Of a DNA stretch of 64,000 nt, positions 53,618-62,026 are shown piece by piece (the stretch's first letter is position 1; each line of letters starts with the position of its first letter). Below the pieces are notes generated by a model. That model was not told where the DNA came from and did no database searches. It saw nothing but the letters and a program-made list of their open reading frames with translations. This stretch comes from Streptomyces sp. RPA4-2 (lineage in GTDB: Bacteria; Actinomycetota; Actinomycetes; Streptomycetales; Streptomycetaceae). The position numbers were made by a program, and so were the translations under genes. The stretch lies in NCBI RefSeq assembly GCF_012273515.2, contig NZ_CP050975.2, forward strand, positions 3,658,001-3,722,000, written 5' to 3'.

Positions 53618-54210
53618 GCCGTCACCCCCCGCTCCTCCAGCGCCAGCTTCATCGAGCGCAGGGCGTAGAACACCCGGGAGCGCACGGTGCCACTGGGTAT
53701 GCCGAGCGTTTCGGCCGCTTCATTGACCGTACGCCCTTTGAAGTACGTTTCGACCAGAACCTCCCTGTGGGCAGGGGTCAGGTCGTCCAGCGCGTCCGAC
53801 AGTGTCATCAGCCACAACGCCTTGTCGATCTCGTCCTCCGCGGGGATGACCTCCAGCGGTGCCGGGTCCACCTCCTGCGGCCGGGCCTGCCGGCTGCGGT
53901 GTCCGTCGATGACGATGCGCCGGGCGACCGTCACCAGCCAGGGTCGTACCGAACCGGTCGCCCGATTGAGCTGACCGGCGTTCTTCCAGGCACGGATGAG
54001 TGTTTCCTGTACGACGTCCTCGGCGCGCTGCCGGTCGCCGGCGACCAGGCGCAGCACGTATGCGAGCAAGGGACCCGCGTGCTCCCGGTAGAGCGCACGC
54101 ATCAGCTCCTCGTCGGGTTCGTTGTTCGACGAAGCCGACGCGGACGGATTCATGCGATGTCGGGCCCTTGACCTTCGTTCATCATCAGCCACGGCCGAAT
54201 CCTTGCGCAC
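53614..54210 (-). CDS. sigU: ECF sigma factor SigU
   Basis: A 198-residue ECF sigma factor. Region 2 is AEDVVQETLIRAWKNA with RPWLVTVARRIVIDGHRS; region 4 is LTPAHREVLVETYFKGRTVNEAAETLGIPSGTVRSRVFYALR. In S. coelicolor sigma-U blocks aerial growth when freed from its anti-sigma factor. The GTG start has GGAGG five nt upstream. A 14-bp palindrome lies about 110 nt upstream. The identification rests on the partner gene and recalled gene order. Confidence 0.85.
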   Translation of the reverse strand: MRKDSAVADDERRSRARHRMNPSASASSNNEPDEELMRALYREHAGPLLAYVLRLVAGDRQRAEDVVQETLIRAWKNAGQLNRATGSVRPWLVTVARRIVIDGHRSRQARPQEVDPAPLEVIPAEDEIDKALWLMTLSDALDDLTPAHREVLVETYFKGRTVNEAAETLGIPSGTVRSRVFYALRSMKLALEERGVTA

Positions 54211-54317
54211 GCCTACCTCCGGTGTCCGGGGGTTCCCCCAGTCGGTCGCTCATGACGGGGTACGTGCGGGGTCGGGCCCGTGTTCAAAGAGGCAGTACAT
54301 ATTTCCTGGGGGAGTTG

Positions 54318-54331
54318 TGAAGATCTCTTCA
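54318..54331. promoter_or_regulatory. Palindrome upstream of sigU
   Basis: TGAAGA-TC-TCTTCA, perfect 6-bp arms, 108 nt before the sigU GTG and 63 nt past the end of the CGNR gene. A dimeric regulator could bind here. Confidence 0.4.
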
Positions 54332-54393
54332 TGACCACTCGGCGCGATCGGAAGATCACGTAGGGGTGGGAAAGAGGTCTCCGGAGGGCTGGT

Positions 54394-54981
54394 TCACGCC
54401 CGGGCGAGGGCAGCCCGCCGCCGGTGCCGGGCCACTCGCTCGCGGTTGCCGCACACCTCGCTGGAGCACCATCGCCGGCGCCTGCCGCGGGAGGTGTCGA
54501 GATACACGATCGGGCAGTTGTCACCGGCGCATTGTCGCAGGCTCGCGCGCGCCGCCGGATCGGTGAGCAGTTCGAGGGCGTCGCGGGCGATCACCGCGAG
54601 CAGCCCGGGACATCCGGGCGGGGTGTGCAGTCCGCGCCGCAGGGAGCCGTCCTCGGCCCGTACGGCCGAGGGGGCGGGCGGGGCGGCGAGGGCGAGCGCG
54701 TTGACCCGGGCGAGCGCCGTCTCCGCGGGCCGGCCGTCCAGTTCCGCGCGGACCAACTGGGCCACTTGACCGCGTAGTTCGCGAAAGTCCACGAGCCAGG
54801 AGGGATCGGCCGCCGCCAGGGGTGTGCCGGCCGGGACGAGGCCGGACCGGGTGATCCAGACACGCAGCCGGTCCACCGCGTCGAGCCGTTCCTCCGGGTG
54901 GGTGGTCGCCAGGAGATCCAGGCAGATCCGCCCGGAGTCGAACCGCAACTCGTACGGGGCCGTGGCCATGCCCGATGCCAT
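54394..54981 (-). CDS. CGNR zinc-finger (ABATE-domain) transcriptional regulator
   Basis: A 195-residue protein. The ABATE domain starts near the N-terminus (LRFDSGRICLDLLATTHPEERL). The C-terminal zinc finger holds C-x4-C and the family signature RRRWCSSEVCGNRERVARHR. CGNR proteins are putative stress regulators; ligands are unknown. A second Met (MATAPYEL, 54969) is an alternative start. Divergent from the DUF1772 gene. Confidence 0.87.
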   Translation of the reverse strand: MASGMATAPYELRFDSGRICLDLLATTHPEERLDAVDRLRVWITRSGLVPAGTPLAAADPSWLVDFRELRGQVAQLVRAELDGRPAETALARVNALALAAPPAPSAVRAEDGSLRRGLHTPPGCPGLLAVIARDALELLTDPAARASLRQCAGDNCPIVYLDTSRGRRRRWCSSEVCGNRERVARHRRRAALARA

Positions 54982-55185
54982 GTGCCTGTCACCGCCTTGG
55001 GGTTACCGCCGTGAGGGAGGTACCTCCTACAGTGCATGCCCGCGCGCGCCGCCGGAAGACCCGGTACCGCACAGGCCGTGGACGGCCGTGCGAACAGCGG
55101 CGCGGACAGTCGCGTGGACGTCCGCTTATGGGGCCGCGCGCCTCGGCCATGTGCCCTTTCCGCTCACGCCGGTTGACTCGGTGTC

Positions 55186-55740
55186 ATGACAGAGAACAGC
55201 ACGGGGCGGCCGTCGGCCGCCGCAGGTGTCCTGGGCGCGGCCACGGTCGCGATGGGTCTGATCGCGGGCGTCTTCTACATCTTCGCCTGCGACGTCATGC
55301 CGTCGCTGGCGCGCAGCGACGACCGCGTCTTCATCGAGGTCATGGGGAACGTCAACGACGTGATCCAGAACCCGGTGTTCTTCCTGAGCTTCCTGGGCGC
55401 GCTGGTCCTCACGGCCGTCTCCGCCTGGCAGTCGCGCAGGTCCCCCCACCGCAGGTGGGTGTGGGCGGCCCTGGCCGCGTACGTGCTCGCCTTCCTGGTC
55501 ACCATGGTCGTGAACGTCCCGCTCAACGACCGGCTGGCGGACGCGGGCGACCCGGCGCGGATCGCCGACCCGGCCGCCGTGCGCGAGCGCTTCGAGGACA
55601 CCTGGGTCGCCTGGAACGTCGTACGGGCCCTGCTGTCGACGGCCGCCCTGGCCTGCCTCGCCCGCGCCCTGTTCCTGCACCGCGGGGCCTACCCGTCCGC
55701 GTACTTGGCGTCGGCGGCCGGGTCGAGGGCCAGCCGGTAG
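55186..55740 (+). CDS. DUF1772 family membrane protein
   Basis: A 184-residue protein with four membrane segments (for example GVLGAATVAMGLIAGVFYIFAC, WVWAALAAYVLAFLVTMVV). It has the DUF1772/anthrone-oxygenase pattern of a membrane helix followed by a conserved MGNVNDVIQNPVFF and NVPLNDRL. Enzymatic function in bacteria is unproven. Its last 52 nt overlap the 3' end of nnaR on the other strand. Confidence 0.8.
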   Translation: MTENSTGRPSAAAGVLGAATVAMGLIAGVFYIFACDVMPSLARSDDRVFIEVMGNVNDVIQNPVFFLSFLGALVLTAVSAWQSRRSPHRRWVWAALAAYVLAFLVTMVVNVPLNDRLADAGDPARIADPAAVRERFEDTWVAWNVVRALLSTAALACLARALFLHRGAYPSAYLASAAGSRASR

Positions 55741-56849
55741 CCGCGCTTGACGACGGTCTGGATGAGTCCGGGGGCGCCCAGCGCGGTGCGCAGCCGGGCC
55801 ATGGCCGTCTCGACGGCGTGCTCGTCGCGTCCGGCGCCCGGCAGCGCCCTCAGCAGTTCGGCCCGCGCCACCACCCAGCCCGGCCGCCTCGACAGGGCCC
55901 GCAGCAGCGACATCCCGGCGGGCGGCACGGGACGCAGCGCGCCGCCGACCAGCACCGCGTGCCCGCGGATCTCCACCCGGTGGCCGGCGACCGGCAGCGT
56001 GCGGGCACGGCCCGGGAGTTCCTGGCAGAGCAGTTGGACGAGGGGGCCGAGCCGGAAGCGCTCCGGCTGGACCGTGGTGACGCCGTGGGCCTGGAGCGGC
56101 AGCGCGGTGACCGGGCCGACGCAGGCGGCCAGCACGTCGTGGTGGAGGGCGGCGAGCAGTTCGGGGAGCAGGCCGCGTCCCTCGGCGCGGGACAGCAGGG
56201 AGGCGGCGGCGGGCGCGCTGGTGAAGGTGAGCGCGTCCAGGCCCCGGGCGACGGTGGCGTCCAGCAGCCGGTCGACCGGTCCGATGTCCTCGGGCGGCAT
56301 CCACCGGTACACCGGCACGGGCACCACCTCGGCGCCCGCCGCCCGCAGCGACTCCACGAACCCGGGCAGCGGTTCACCGTGCAGCTGTACGGCGATCCGG
56401 CGGCCCTCCACGCCTTCCTCCAGGAGCCGTTCGAGCACCTCGGCCATGGACTCGGAGGACGGCGACCACTCCTCGGTCAGCCCCTGGGCCCGTATCGCGC
56501 CCTTGACCTTGGGCCCGCGGGCGAGGACCTCGACCCCGCGCAGCGTTGCGAGCAGGGCCTCGCCGAGTCCCCATCCGTCGGCGGCCTCGATCCAGCCGCG
56601 GAAGCCGATGGCGGTCGTGGCCACCGCGATGTCCGGGGCCCGGTCGATCAGTTCCTTGGTGGCGGCGAGCAGTTCGCCGTCGTCGGCGAGCGGCACGATG
56701 CGCAGGGCGGGGGCGTGCTGGACACAGGCGCCGCGCCGCTGGAGCAGCGCGCCGAGCTCGTCGGCCCGGCGCGCGGCCGTCACTCCGACGGTGAACCCGG
56801 AGAGGGGGCCGTGATCCTGCGGGGCGGGTCGCTGCGGTTCCTCGTACAT
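55689..56849 (-). CDS. nnaR: NnaR: uroporphyrinogen-III-synthase-like domain fused to a winged helix
   Basis: A 386-residue fusion. Residues 15 to about 260 are a HemD-like domain (FTVGVTAARRADELGALLQRRGA, ALTFTSAPAAASLLSRA). Residues 285-375 are an OmpR-type winged helix (VLVGGALRPVPPAGMSLLRALSRRPGWVVARAELLRAL, ETAMARLRTALG). In S. coelicolor and mycobacteria this architecture is NnaR, the nitrate/nitrite assimilation regulator working with GlnR; it is not a haem-pathway enzyme. The nitrate transporter gene directly upstream supports this. Confidence 0.9.
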   Translation of the reverse strand: MYEEPQRPAPQDHGPLSGFTVGVTAARRADELGALLQRRGACVQHAPALRIVPLADDGELLAATKELIDRAPDIAVATTAIGFRGWIEAADGWGLGEALLATLRGVEVLARGPKVKGAIRAQGLTEEWSPSSESMAEVLERLLEEGVEGRRIAVQLHGEPLPGFVESLRAAGAEVVPVPVYRWMPPEDIGPVDRLLDATVARGLDALTFTSAPAAASLLSRAEGRGLLPELLAALHHDVLAACVGPVTALPLQAHGVTTVQPERFRLGPLVQLLCQELPGRARTLPVAGHRVEIRGHAVLVGGALRPVPPAGMSLLRALSRRPGWVVARAELLRALPGAGRDEHAVETAMARLRTALGAPGLIQTVVKRGYRLALDPAADAKYADG

Positions 56850-56895
56850 GGGTCTCGTCTCACGCGGGAGTCGTCGTGCGCTTGCTGCCGACCGA

Positions 56896-56919
56896 GCCTG
56901 TCAACGGCCCGTGACAGGC
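56896..56919 (-). terminator. Terminator of narK
   Basis: GCCTGTCA (56896-56903) pairs with TGACAGGC (56912-56919), loop ACGGCCCG, 30 nt beyond the narK stop. Confidence 0.65.
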
Positions 56920-56949
56920 CCGGTTCCCCGTGATGTCACCCGTGTTACG

Positions 56950-58329
56950 TCAGACCTCGGCGTGGTCGGGCCGCGGCTTCGCCTCCGCGACCGCGACGGT
57001 CCGGGTCCGGGGTGCGGGCCCGCGAAGGTATACGGCCCAAGTGACCGCGAAGCAGAGCCCGTAGAAGGCGAGGAAAGCCACGAAGGCCCCGGTGCCGGAG
57101 CCGTAGGAGAGGAAGGACTGCCGCAGGGCGAGGTTGATGCCGACGCCGCCGAGCGCGCCCACCGCGCCGATGAGTCCCATGGAGGCCCCGGACAGCCGCC
57201 GCCCGTAGGAGGTGGCCGCCTCGCCCCGCAGCCCCTCGGCGACCGCCTCGGCCTGGAAGATCCCGGGGATCATCTTGTACGTCGAGCCGTTGCCGAGCCC
57301 GGTGAGCACGAACAGCGCGATGAACGCGACGGTGAACAGCGGCAACGACCTCTGGACGGAGGCGACCACGACGACACCGGTCGCCCCGGCCATGGCGACG
57401 AAGTTCCACAGCGTGATCCGCGCCCCGCCGTACCGGTCGGCGAGCCGTCCGCCGACGGGCCGGATCAGCGAGCCGAGCAGCGGGCCGACGAAGGTGACGT
57501 ACGCCGCCTGCAGGGGCGTGCGCCCGAACTGGTTCTGCAGCACCTGTCCGAAGGCGAAGCCGTAGCCGATGAACGACCCGAAGGTGCCGGTGTAGAGGAG
57601 GGACATGATCCAGGTGTGCGCGTCCTTCGCGGCGTCCTTGACGGCGCCGGTGTCGTTGCGCACGGACGCGATGTTGTCCATGAAGACCGCGGCGAGCGCG
57701 GCGGCGACGAGGACGAGCGGGATGTAGATGCCCAGCAGCACGCGGGGCCCGCCGTGCGCGCCGATGATCGCGAGCGCCACGAGCTGGATGACGGGCACGC
57801 CGATGTTGCCGCCGCCGGCGTTGAGGCCGAGCGCCCAGCCCTTGCGGCGCAGCGGGAAGAACGCGTTGATGTTGGTCATGCTGGAGGCGAAGTTGCCGCC
57901 GCCGACGCCGGCGAGCAGACCGACCAGCAGGAAGGTGGAGAACGAGGTCCCCGGCTCCATCACCACGAACGCGGCGACGGTCGGGACGAGCAGCAGGGCC
58001 GCCGAGACGATCGTCCAGTTCCTGCCGCCGAAGACCGCCACCGCGAAGGTGTACGGCACCCGCACCACGGCCCCGACCAGCGTCACCATCGACGTGAGCA
58101 GGAACTTGTCGGCGGGGGTGAGTCCGTACTCGGGCCCCATGAAGAGCACCATGACCGACCACAGGGTCCAGACCGAGAAGCCGATGTGCTCGGAGAGGAC
58201 GGACAGGAGCAGGTTGCGCCGGGCGACCTTCGCCCCCGTCTCGTGCCAGAAGGTCTCGTCCTCCGGATCCCACCGCTCGATCCAGCGTCCTTTCCTGCTG
58301 CGTGCGGGGGCTGTGCTCGGGGCTGTCAT
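56950..58329 (-). CDS. narK: Nitrate/nitrite transporter NarK
   Basis: A 459-residue MFS protein with about 12 membrane helices and both nitrate signatures: GLLAGVGGGNFASSMTNINAFFP and LNAGGGNIGVPVIQLVAL. It imports nitrate for assimilation or exports nitrite. GGAGG five nt before the ATG fixes the start (MTAPSTAP) and excludes a long upstream extension. It is encoded next to nnaR, its probable activator. Confidence 0.93.
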   Translation of the reverse strand: MTAPSTAPARSRKGRWIERWDPEDETFWHETGAKVARRNLLLSVLSEHIGFSVWTLWSVMVLFMGPEYGLTPADKFLLTSMVTLVGAVVRVPYTFAVAVFGGRNWTIVSAALLLVPTVAAFVVMEPGTSFSTFLLVGLLAGVGGGNFASSMTNINAFFPLRRKGWALGLNAGGGNIGVPVIQLVALAIIGAHGGPRVLLGIYIPLVLVAAALAAVFMDNIASVRNDTGAVKDAAKDAHTWIMSLLYTGTFGSFIGYGFAFGQVLQNQFGRTPLQAAYVTFVGPLLGSLIRPVGGRLADRYGGARITLWNFVAMAGATGVVVVASVQRSLPLFTVAFIALFVLTGLGNGSTYKMIPGIFQAEAVAEGLRGEAATSYGRRLSGASMGLIGAVGALGGVGINLALRQSFLSYGSGTGAFVAFLAFYGLCFAVTWAVYLRGPAPRTRTVAVAEAKPRPDHAEV

Positions 58330-58406
58330 GACGCCTCCACGGATCTCCGGTGCGGTGCCCAGGCGTCGGCCGACGACCTGCTGGGTCCCGAAGGTAGGGA
58401 GGACGC

Positions 58407-58432
58407 GTTTCCGCGTTGTGGCCTCGAGTGAC
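58407..58432 (-). promoter_or_regulatory. Weak GlnR/NnaR-box-like sequence upstream of narK
   Basis: On the minus strand GTCAC (58428-58432) and GAAAC (58407-58411) resemble the two half-sites of the GlnR box (GTnAC-n6-GAAAC), but they are too far apart; the internal CCACA lies 5 nt from GAAAC instead. Listed only as a lead. Confidence 0.2.
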
Positions 58433-58511
58433 CGGAGCGGAACGTTGCTCTCACCGGAGAGCGGGGGCGACGGTGAGGAACGCGCGGCGTGCCGTCGCCT
58501 CCCGCCCGGGT

Positions 58512-59813
58512 TCAGACCCGGTGGCCGTCTCCTGAGGGTGCCTCGGTCCCGGCCCGGTGGCTGCCCCGTGGGGCGCCGCCCTTCGGCTTCGCTCCGTTCG
58601 GCCACAGCCGCGGGCCGCGCTTCGCCGCGATGTCCTCGATCCAGCCGAAGGCCAGGATGGCCAGGCCGATGAGGGGCCACACCAGGACGAACGTCCACAG
58701 CGTGTACGTCGCGTCCAGCGCCGCCGCCGCGCGGTCGCTGTCCATGAACGGAAGGCCGTACATCCGGTCCAGGATCGGGACCGTGGCCATGATCACCATG
58801 TTGTGCCACAGGTAGATCGTGACCGCGCGGTTGTTGGACAGCGTCACGAGCTTGTCCCACCTGGCCAGGCGGCCCGGCAGTTCCTTCCAGGACGGGCTGT
58901 ACTGGAGCAGGATCACCACGAAGCCGAAGGACCACAGCGCGTCGGCCAGCGGGATGTCGTTCAGGTCCCAGCCCTCGGAGCCGAGATGACCCGAGGCCCA
59001 CCACAGGGCGAAGGCCATCACCAGCGCCGAGCCCGAGATCGCGAGGTAGCGGGGGACCTTCACCAGCATCCCCTCGTGGTGGGCGAAGCCCAGGACCCAG
59101 CAGCCGCCGTAGACCGCGAAGTCGGTGACGGCGTTGCCCGTCTCGCCGGGGATGGTGACGAGCCCGGTGCCGATCACCGCCGTCAGCGCGAGCGGAGCCA
59201 GCAGGGTCGCCCAGGGAACTCGGCGGAACGCCCACAGCAGGAGCGGGGACGCGACCACGAACCACAGGTAGGCGCGCAGGTACCAGAGCGGACCCGCGCC
59301 CTGTTCCGCCCAACTGGATTCCAGCAGGCCCGACTCGGAGCCGGCGTGCGCGGGGTACGGCGGGGCGCCGACCGGGACGATGTAGTTGAGGACGTCGGCG
59401 ACGCCCCAGACACCGCCGCCGGTGTCCGGGTCGTGCGCGGGGTTCCAGCCGCCCGCGAACATCAGGGCGAGCACGACCGCGCTGAAGGCCCAGAGCGGGG
59501 GCAGCAGACGCCGCACGCGCCCTCGGATCACACTCCACGCGGGACGGCTCAGGGAGCGTGCCATCAGCGAGCCCGCCAGCGCGAACATCACGCCCATGGA
59601 GGGGAACAGGATGGACAGCCACGCCCAGCCGAAGAGGTGATAGACGACCACCCGGACCAGGGCGATCGAGCGCAGCAGGTCGAGGTAGCGGTCACGGCCC
59701 GGCTTCGTGGCCGCCGCCGCGGGCGCCTGCGCGGGCACCGCCGCCGGTTCGGTGCGGACGCGGGGGGCACCCAGGGGCGGGGTCGCACCGGCCGTGTACT
59801 CGTGCGTCGTCAT
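58512..59813 (-). CDS. Acyltransferase family-3 membrane protein
   Basis: A 433-residue integral membrane O-acyltransferase with about 10 helices. The N-terminal signature RYLDLLRSIALVRVVVYHLFGW carries the conserved His, and AISGSALVMAFALWWASG and IYLWHNMVIMATVPI follow. Family members acetylate or acylate surface sugars. The ATG overlaps the stop of the glycosyltransferase gene (ATGA), so it likely modifies the polymer made by that enzyme. Confidence 0.88.
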   Translation of the reverse strand: MTTHEYTAGATPPLGAPRVRTEPAAVPAQAPAAAATKPGRDRYLDLLRSIALVRVVVYHLFGWAWLSILFPSMGVMFALAGSLMARSLSRPAWSVIRGRVRRLLPPLWAFSAVVLALMFAGGWNPAHDPDTGGGVWGVADVLNYIVPVGAPPYPAHAGSESGLLESSWAEQGAGPLWYLRAYLWFVVASPLLLWAFRRVPWATLLAPLALTAVIGTGLVTIPGETGNAVTDFAVYGGCWVLGFAHHEGMLVKVPRYLAISGSALVMAFALWWASGHLGSEGWDLNDIPLADALWSFGFVVILLQYSPSWKELPGRLARWDKLVTLSNNRAVTIYLWHNMVIMATVPILDRMYGLPFMDSDRAAAALDATYTLWTFVLVWPLIGLAILAFGWIEDIAAKRGPRLWPNGAKPKGGAPRGSHRAGTEAPSGDGHRV

Positions 59814-62026
59814 GCGACCGGCCTCCGGTCCTTCCCGCTCTCGCTCTGTGCCGTCCGCTGCCGCGGGATCCCCCCCGGCGCCTCCACCACACCCGTGCGC
59901 CGGAGCTTCTGCCAGCGCAGCCGGCCTCCGGTGAGAGCGGTGATCCAGGACTGGATCAGGACCATGTACATCAACTGCCGGTAGAGGATCTGCTGGAGCG
60001 GGAGCGATATGAGGTGGGTCATGCGCTCGCGGTCCAGACGGAAGGCGTACGCCGCGCAGACCGCCTGGACGGCGAGGACACCGAGCCAGGCGATGATCGT
60101 CTTCTGGGTGGGTCCGAACACCACTCCGTAGAGCAGGAAGACGTCGATCAGCGGGGCCAGCAGCGGGGCCAGCACCATGAACAGTGCCACCAGCGGCAGG
60201 CCGACCCGCCCGAAGCGGCCCGAGGGGCCCTTCTCCACGACGGCCCTGCGGTGTTTCCAGATCGCCTGCATCGTGCCGTACGACCAGCGGTAGCGCTGGG
60301 ACCAGAGCTGCTGCACGGACTCCGGTGCCTCGGTCCACGCGCGCGCCTTCTCCGCGTACACCACCCGCCAGCCGTCGCGGTGCAGGGCCATCGTGATGTC
60401 GGTGTCCTCGGCGAGCGTGTCGTCGCTCATGCCGCCGACCCGGTCCAGGGCGGAACGGCGGAAGGCACCGACCGCGCCGGGGATGGTCGGCATGCAGCGC
60501 AGGATGTCGTACATCCGCCGGTCGAGGTTGAAGCCCATCACGTACTCGATGTGCTGCCAGGCCCCGATGAGGGAGTCGCGGTTGCCGACCTTCGCGTTGC
60601 CGGCGACCGCGCCGACGCTCGGGTCGGCGAAGGGCTGCACCAGTTCACCGACGGTGGCCGGTTCGAAGACGGTGTCACCGTCCATCATCACGACGATGTC
60701 GTGCCGGGCGTTGGCCACACCCCGGTTGAGGGCCGCGGGCTTGCCCGCGTTGAGCTGGCGCACGACACGGACGTTCGGCAGCCGCAGCTCCTCGACGATC
60801 CGGGCCGTGCCGTCGCTCGAACCGTCGTCGACGACCACGACCTCGACGGGGTGTTCGCTCGCCATGAGGGAACGGACCGTGTTCTCGATGCACTTGGCCT
60901 CGTTGTACGCCGGCACGAGCACCGACACCGGTTCGGTGACCGGGACCGGGCCCCAGCGGAAGCCGTCGCGGCGCACCCGGCGGGCGTGCGCGGCGGAGAG
61001 CACGAGCATCATGCCGAAGCGGGTGAAGACCAGCACGCCGATGACGGCGATACCGGCGACCAGGACGTCGGTGACGCCGTCGGAGGCCCCGACCAGGTAG
61101 ATCCAGACCTTGCCCTTCCACAGGTCGAGGCCGGTGACCGGGGTGTGCGCGCTGGGGGCGTCCAGCGCCTCGGTGAGGTTCTGGAACTCGTAGCCCTGCC
61201 GCTGGAGTCCGGGCAGAAACCTGTCGAGCGCCTCCACGGTCTGGTGCCGGTCACCGCCGGAGTCGTGCATGAGGACGATCGCGCCCTTGCCGCCCTCGGG
61301 CGTGGCGCGGCGGATGATCTCGTCGACGCCGGGCTTCTGCCAGTCCTCACTGTCGGTGTTGTTGACGACGGTGATGTAGCCGCGGCTGCCGATGTACTTC
61401 GTCACCGGCCAGGACTTGTTGTCCATGGCGTCGGCGAAGGAGGAGTACGGGGGGCGGAAGAGCGAGGTCCGGATGCCCGCCGCGCCCTCAAGGGCCAACT
61501 GGCTCTGGGACAGCTCCCAGTCGATGCGCCCCTTCGACTGGTACGAGAGGTCGGGGTGGTTGAAGGTGTGCAGTCCGACCTCGTTCCCCTCGTCGACCAT
61601 GCGCCGCACCAGCTCCGGATAGCGCGAGGCCATGGTGCCGGTGACGAAGAAGACGGCGTGCGCGTGGTGCTTCTTGAGGACGTCGAGGACCTGGGGCGTC
61701 CACTTAGGGTCCGGGCCGTCGTCGAAGGTGAGGACGAGCCGGTGGTCGGGGACGCTCAGGCTGCTCGTGCGGCCACCGCGGGTGTCGATGACCGGGCCGC
61801 CGTCGAGGATCTTCTCGGGCACCTTGTCGGTGGCCGCCTCGGGCTGGATCCGGTGGTCGGCGAGGATCTCGCTGTGGACGTAGCCGCGCAGCATCAGCAT
61901 CGCGAGCAGGGCGACGAGGAGCAGCGAAGGAAGCAGGAAACGCATCGGCAGCCGTCGGCGCCGGGCGTTGGGAACCGGGCGCCGCGCACGGGGAGCGGGC
62001 CCGTGCGCGCTGGTACGGGAAGCCAT
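59810..62026 (-). CDS. Polysaccharide deacetylase / family-2 glycosyltransferase fusion
   Basis: A 738-residue membrane enzyme. After an N-terminal helix (29-47) comes a NodB deacetylase domain (TFDDGPD with D102-D103, metal His H153 and H157 in LHTFNHPDLS). Another helix leads to a processive GT2 domain (VLVPAYNEAKCIENTV, DDGSSDGT, MDGDTVF, EDTDI, QRYRW) and several C-terminal helices. It could polymerise and de-N-acetylate a GlcNAc polymer in one chain, as PgaC plus PgaB do. Start and stop overlap the neighbouring genes. Confidence 0.9.
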   Translation of the reverse strand: MASRTSAHGPAPRARRPVPNARRRRLPMRFLLPSLLLVALLAMLMLRGYVHSEILADHRIQPEAATDKVPEKILDGGPVIDTRGGRTSSLSVPDHRLVLTFDDGPDPKWTPQVLDVLKKHHAHAVFFVTGTMASRYPELVRRMVDEGNEVGLHTFNHPDLSYQSKGRIDWELSQSQLALEGAAGIRTSLFRPPYSSFADAMDNKSWPVTKYIGSRGYITVVNNTDSEDWQKPGVDEIIRRATPEGGKGAIVLMHDSGGDRHQTVEALDRFLPGLQRQGYEFQNLTEALDAPSAHTPVTGLDLWKGKVWIYLVGASDGVTDVLVAGIAVIGVLVFTRFGMMLVLSAAHARRVRRDGFRWGPVPVTEPVSVLVPAYNEAKCIENTVRSLMASEHPVEVVVVDDGSSDGTARIVEELRLPNVRVVRQLNAGKPAALNRGVANARHDIVVMMDGDTVFEPATVGELVQPFADPSVGAVAGNAKVGNRDSLIGAWQHIEYVMGFNLDRRMYDILRCMPTIPGAVGAFRRSALDRVGGMSDDTLAEDTDITMALHRDGWRVVYAEKARAWTEAPESVQQLWSQRYRWSYGTMQAIWKHRRAVVEKGPSGRFGRVGLPLVALFMVLAPLLAPLIDVFLLYGVVFGPTQKTIIAWLGVLAVQAVCAAYAFRLDRERMTHLISLPLQQILYRQLMYMVLIQSWITALTGGRLRWQKLRRTGVVEAPGGIPRQRTAQSESGKDRRPVA

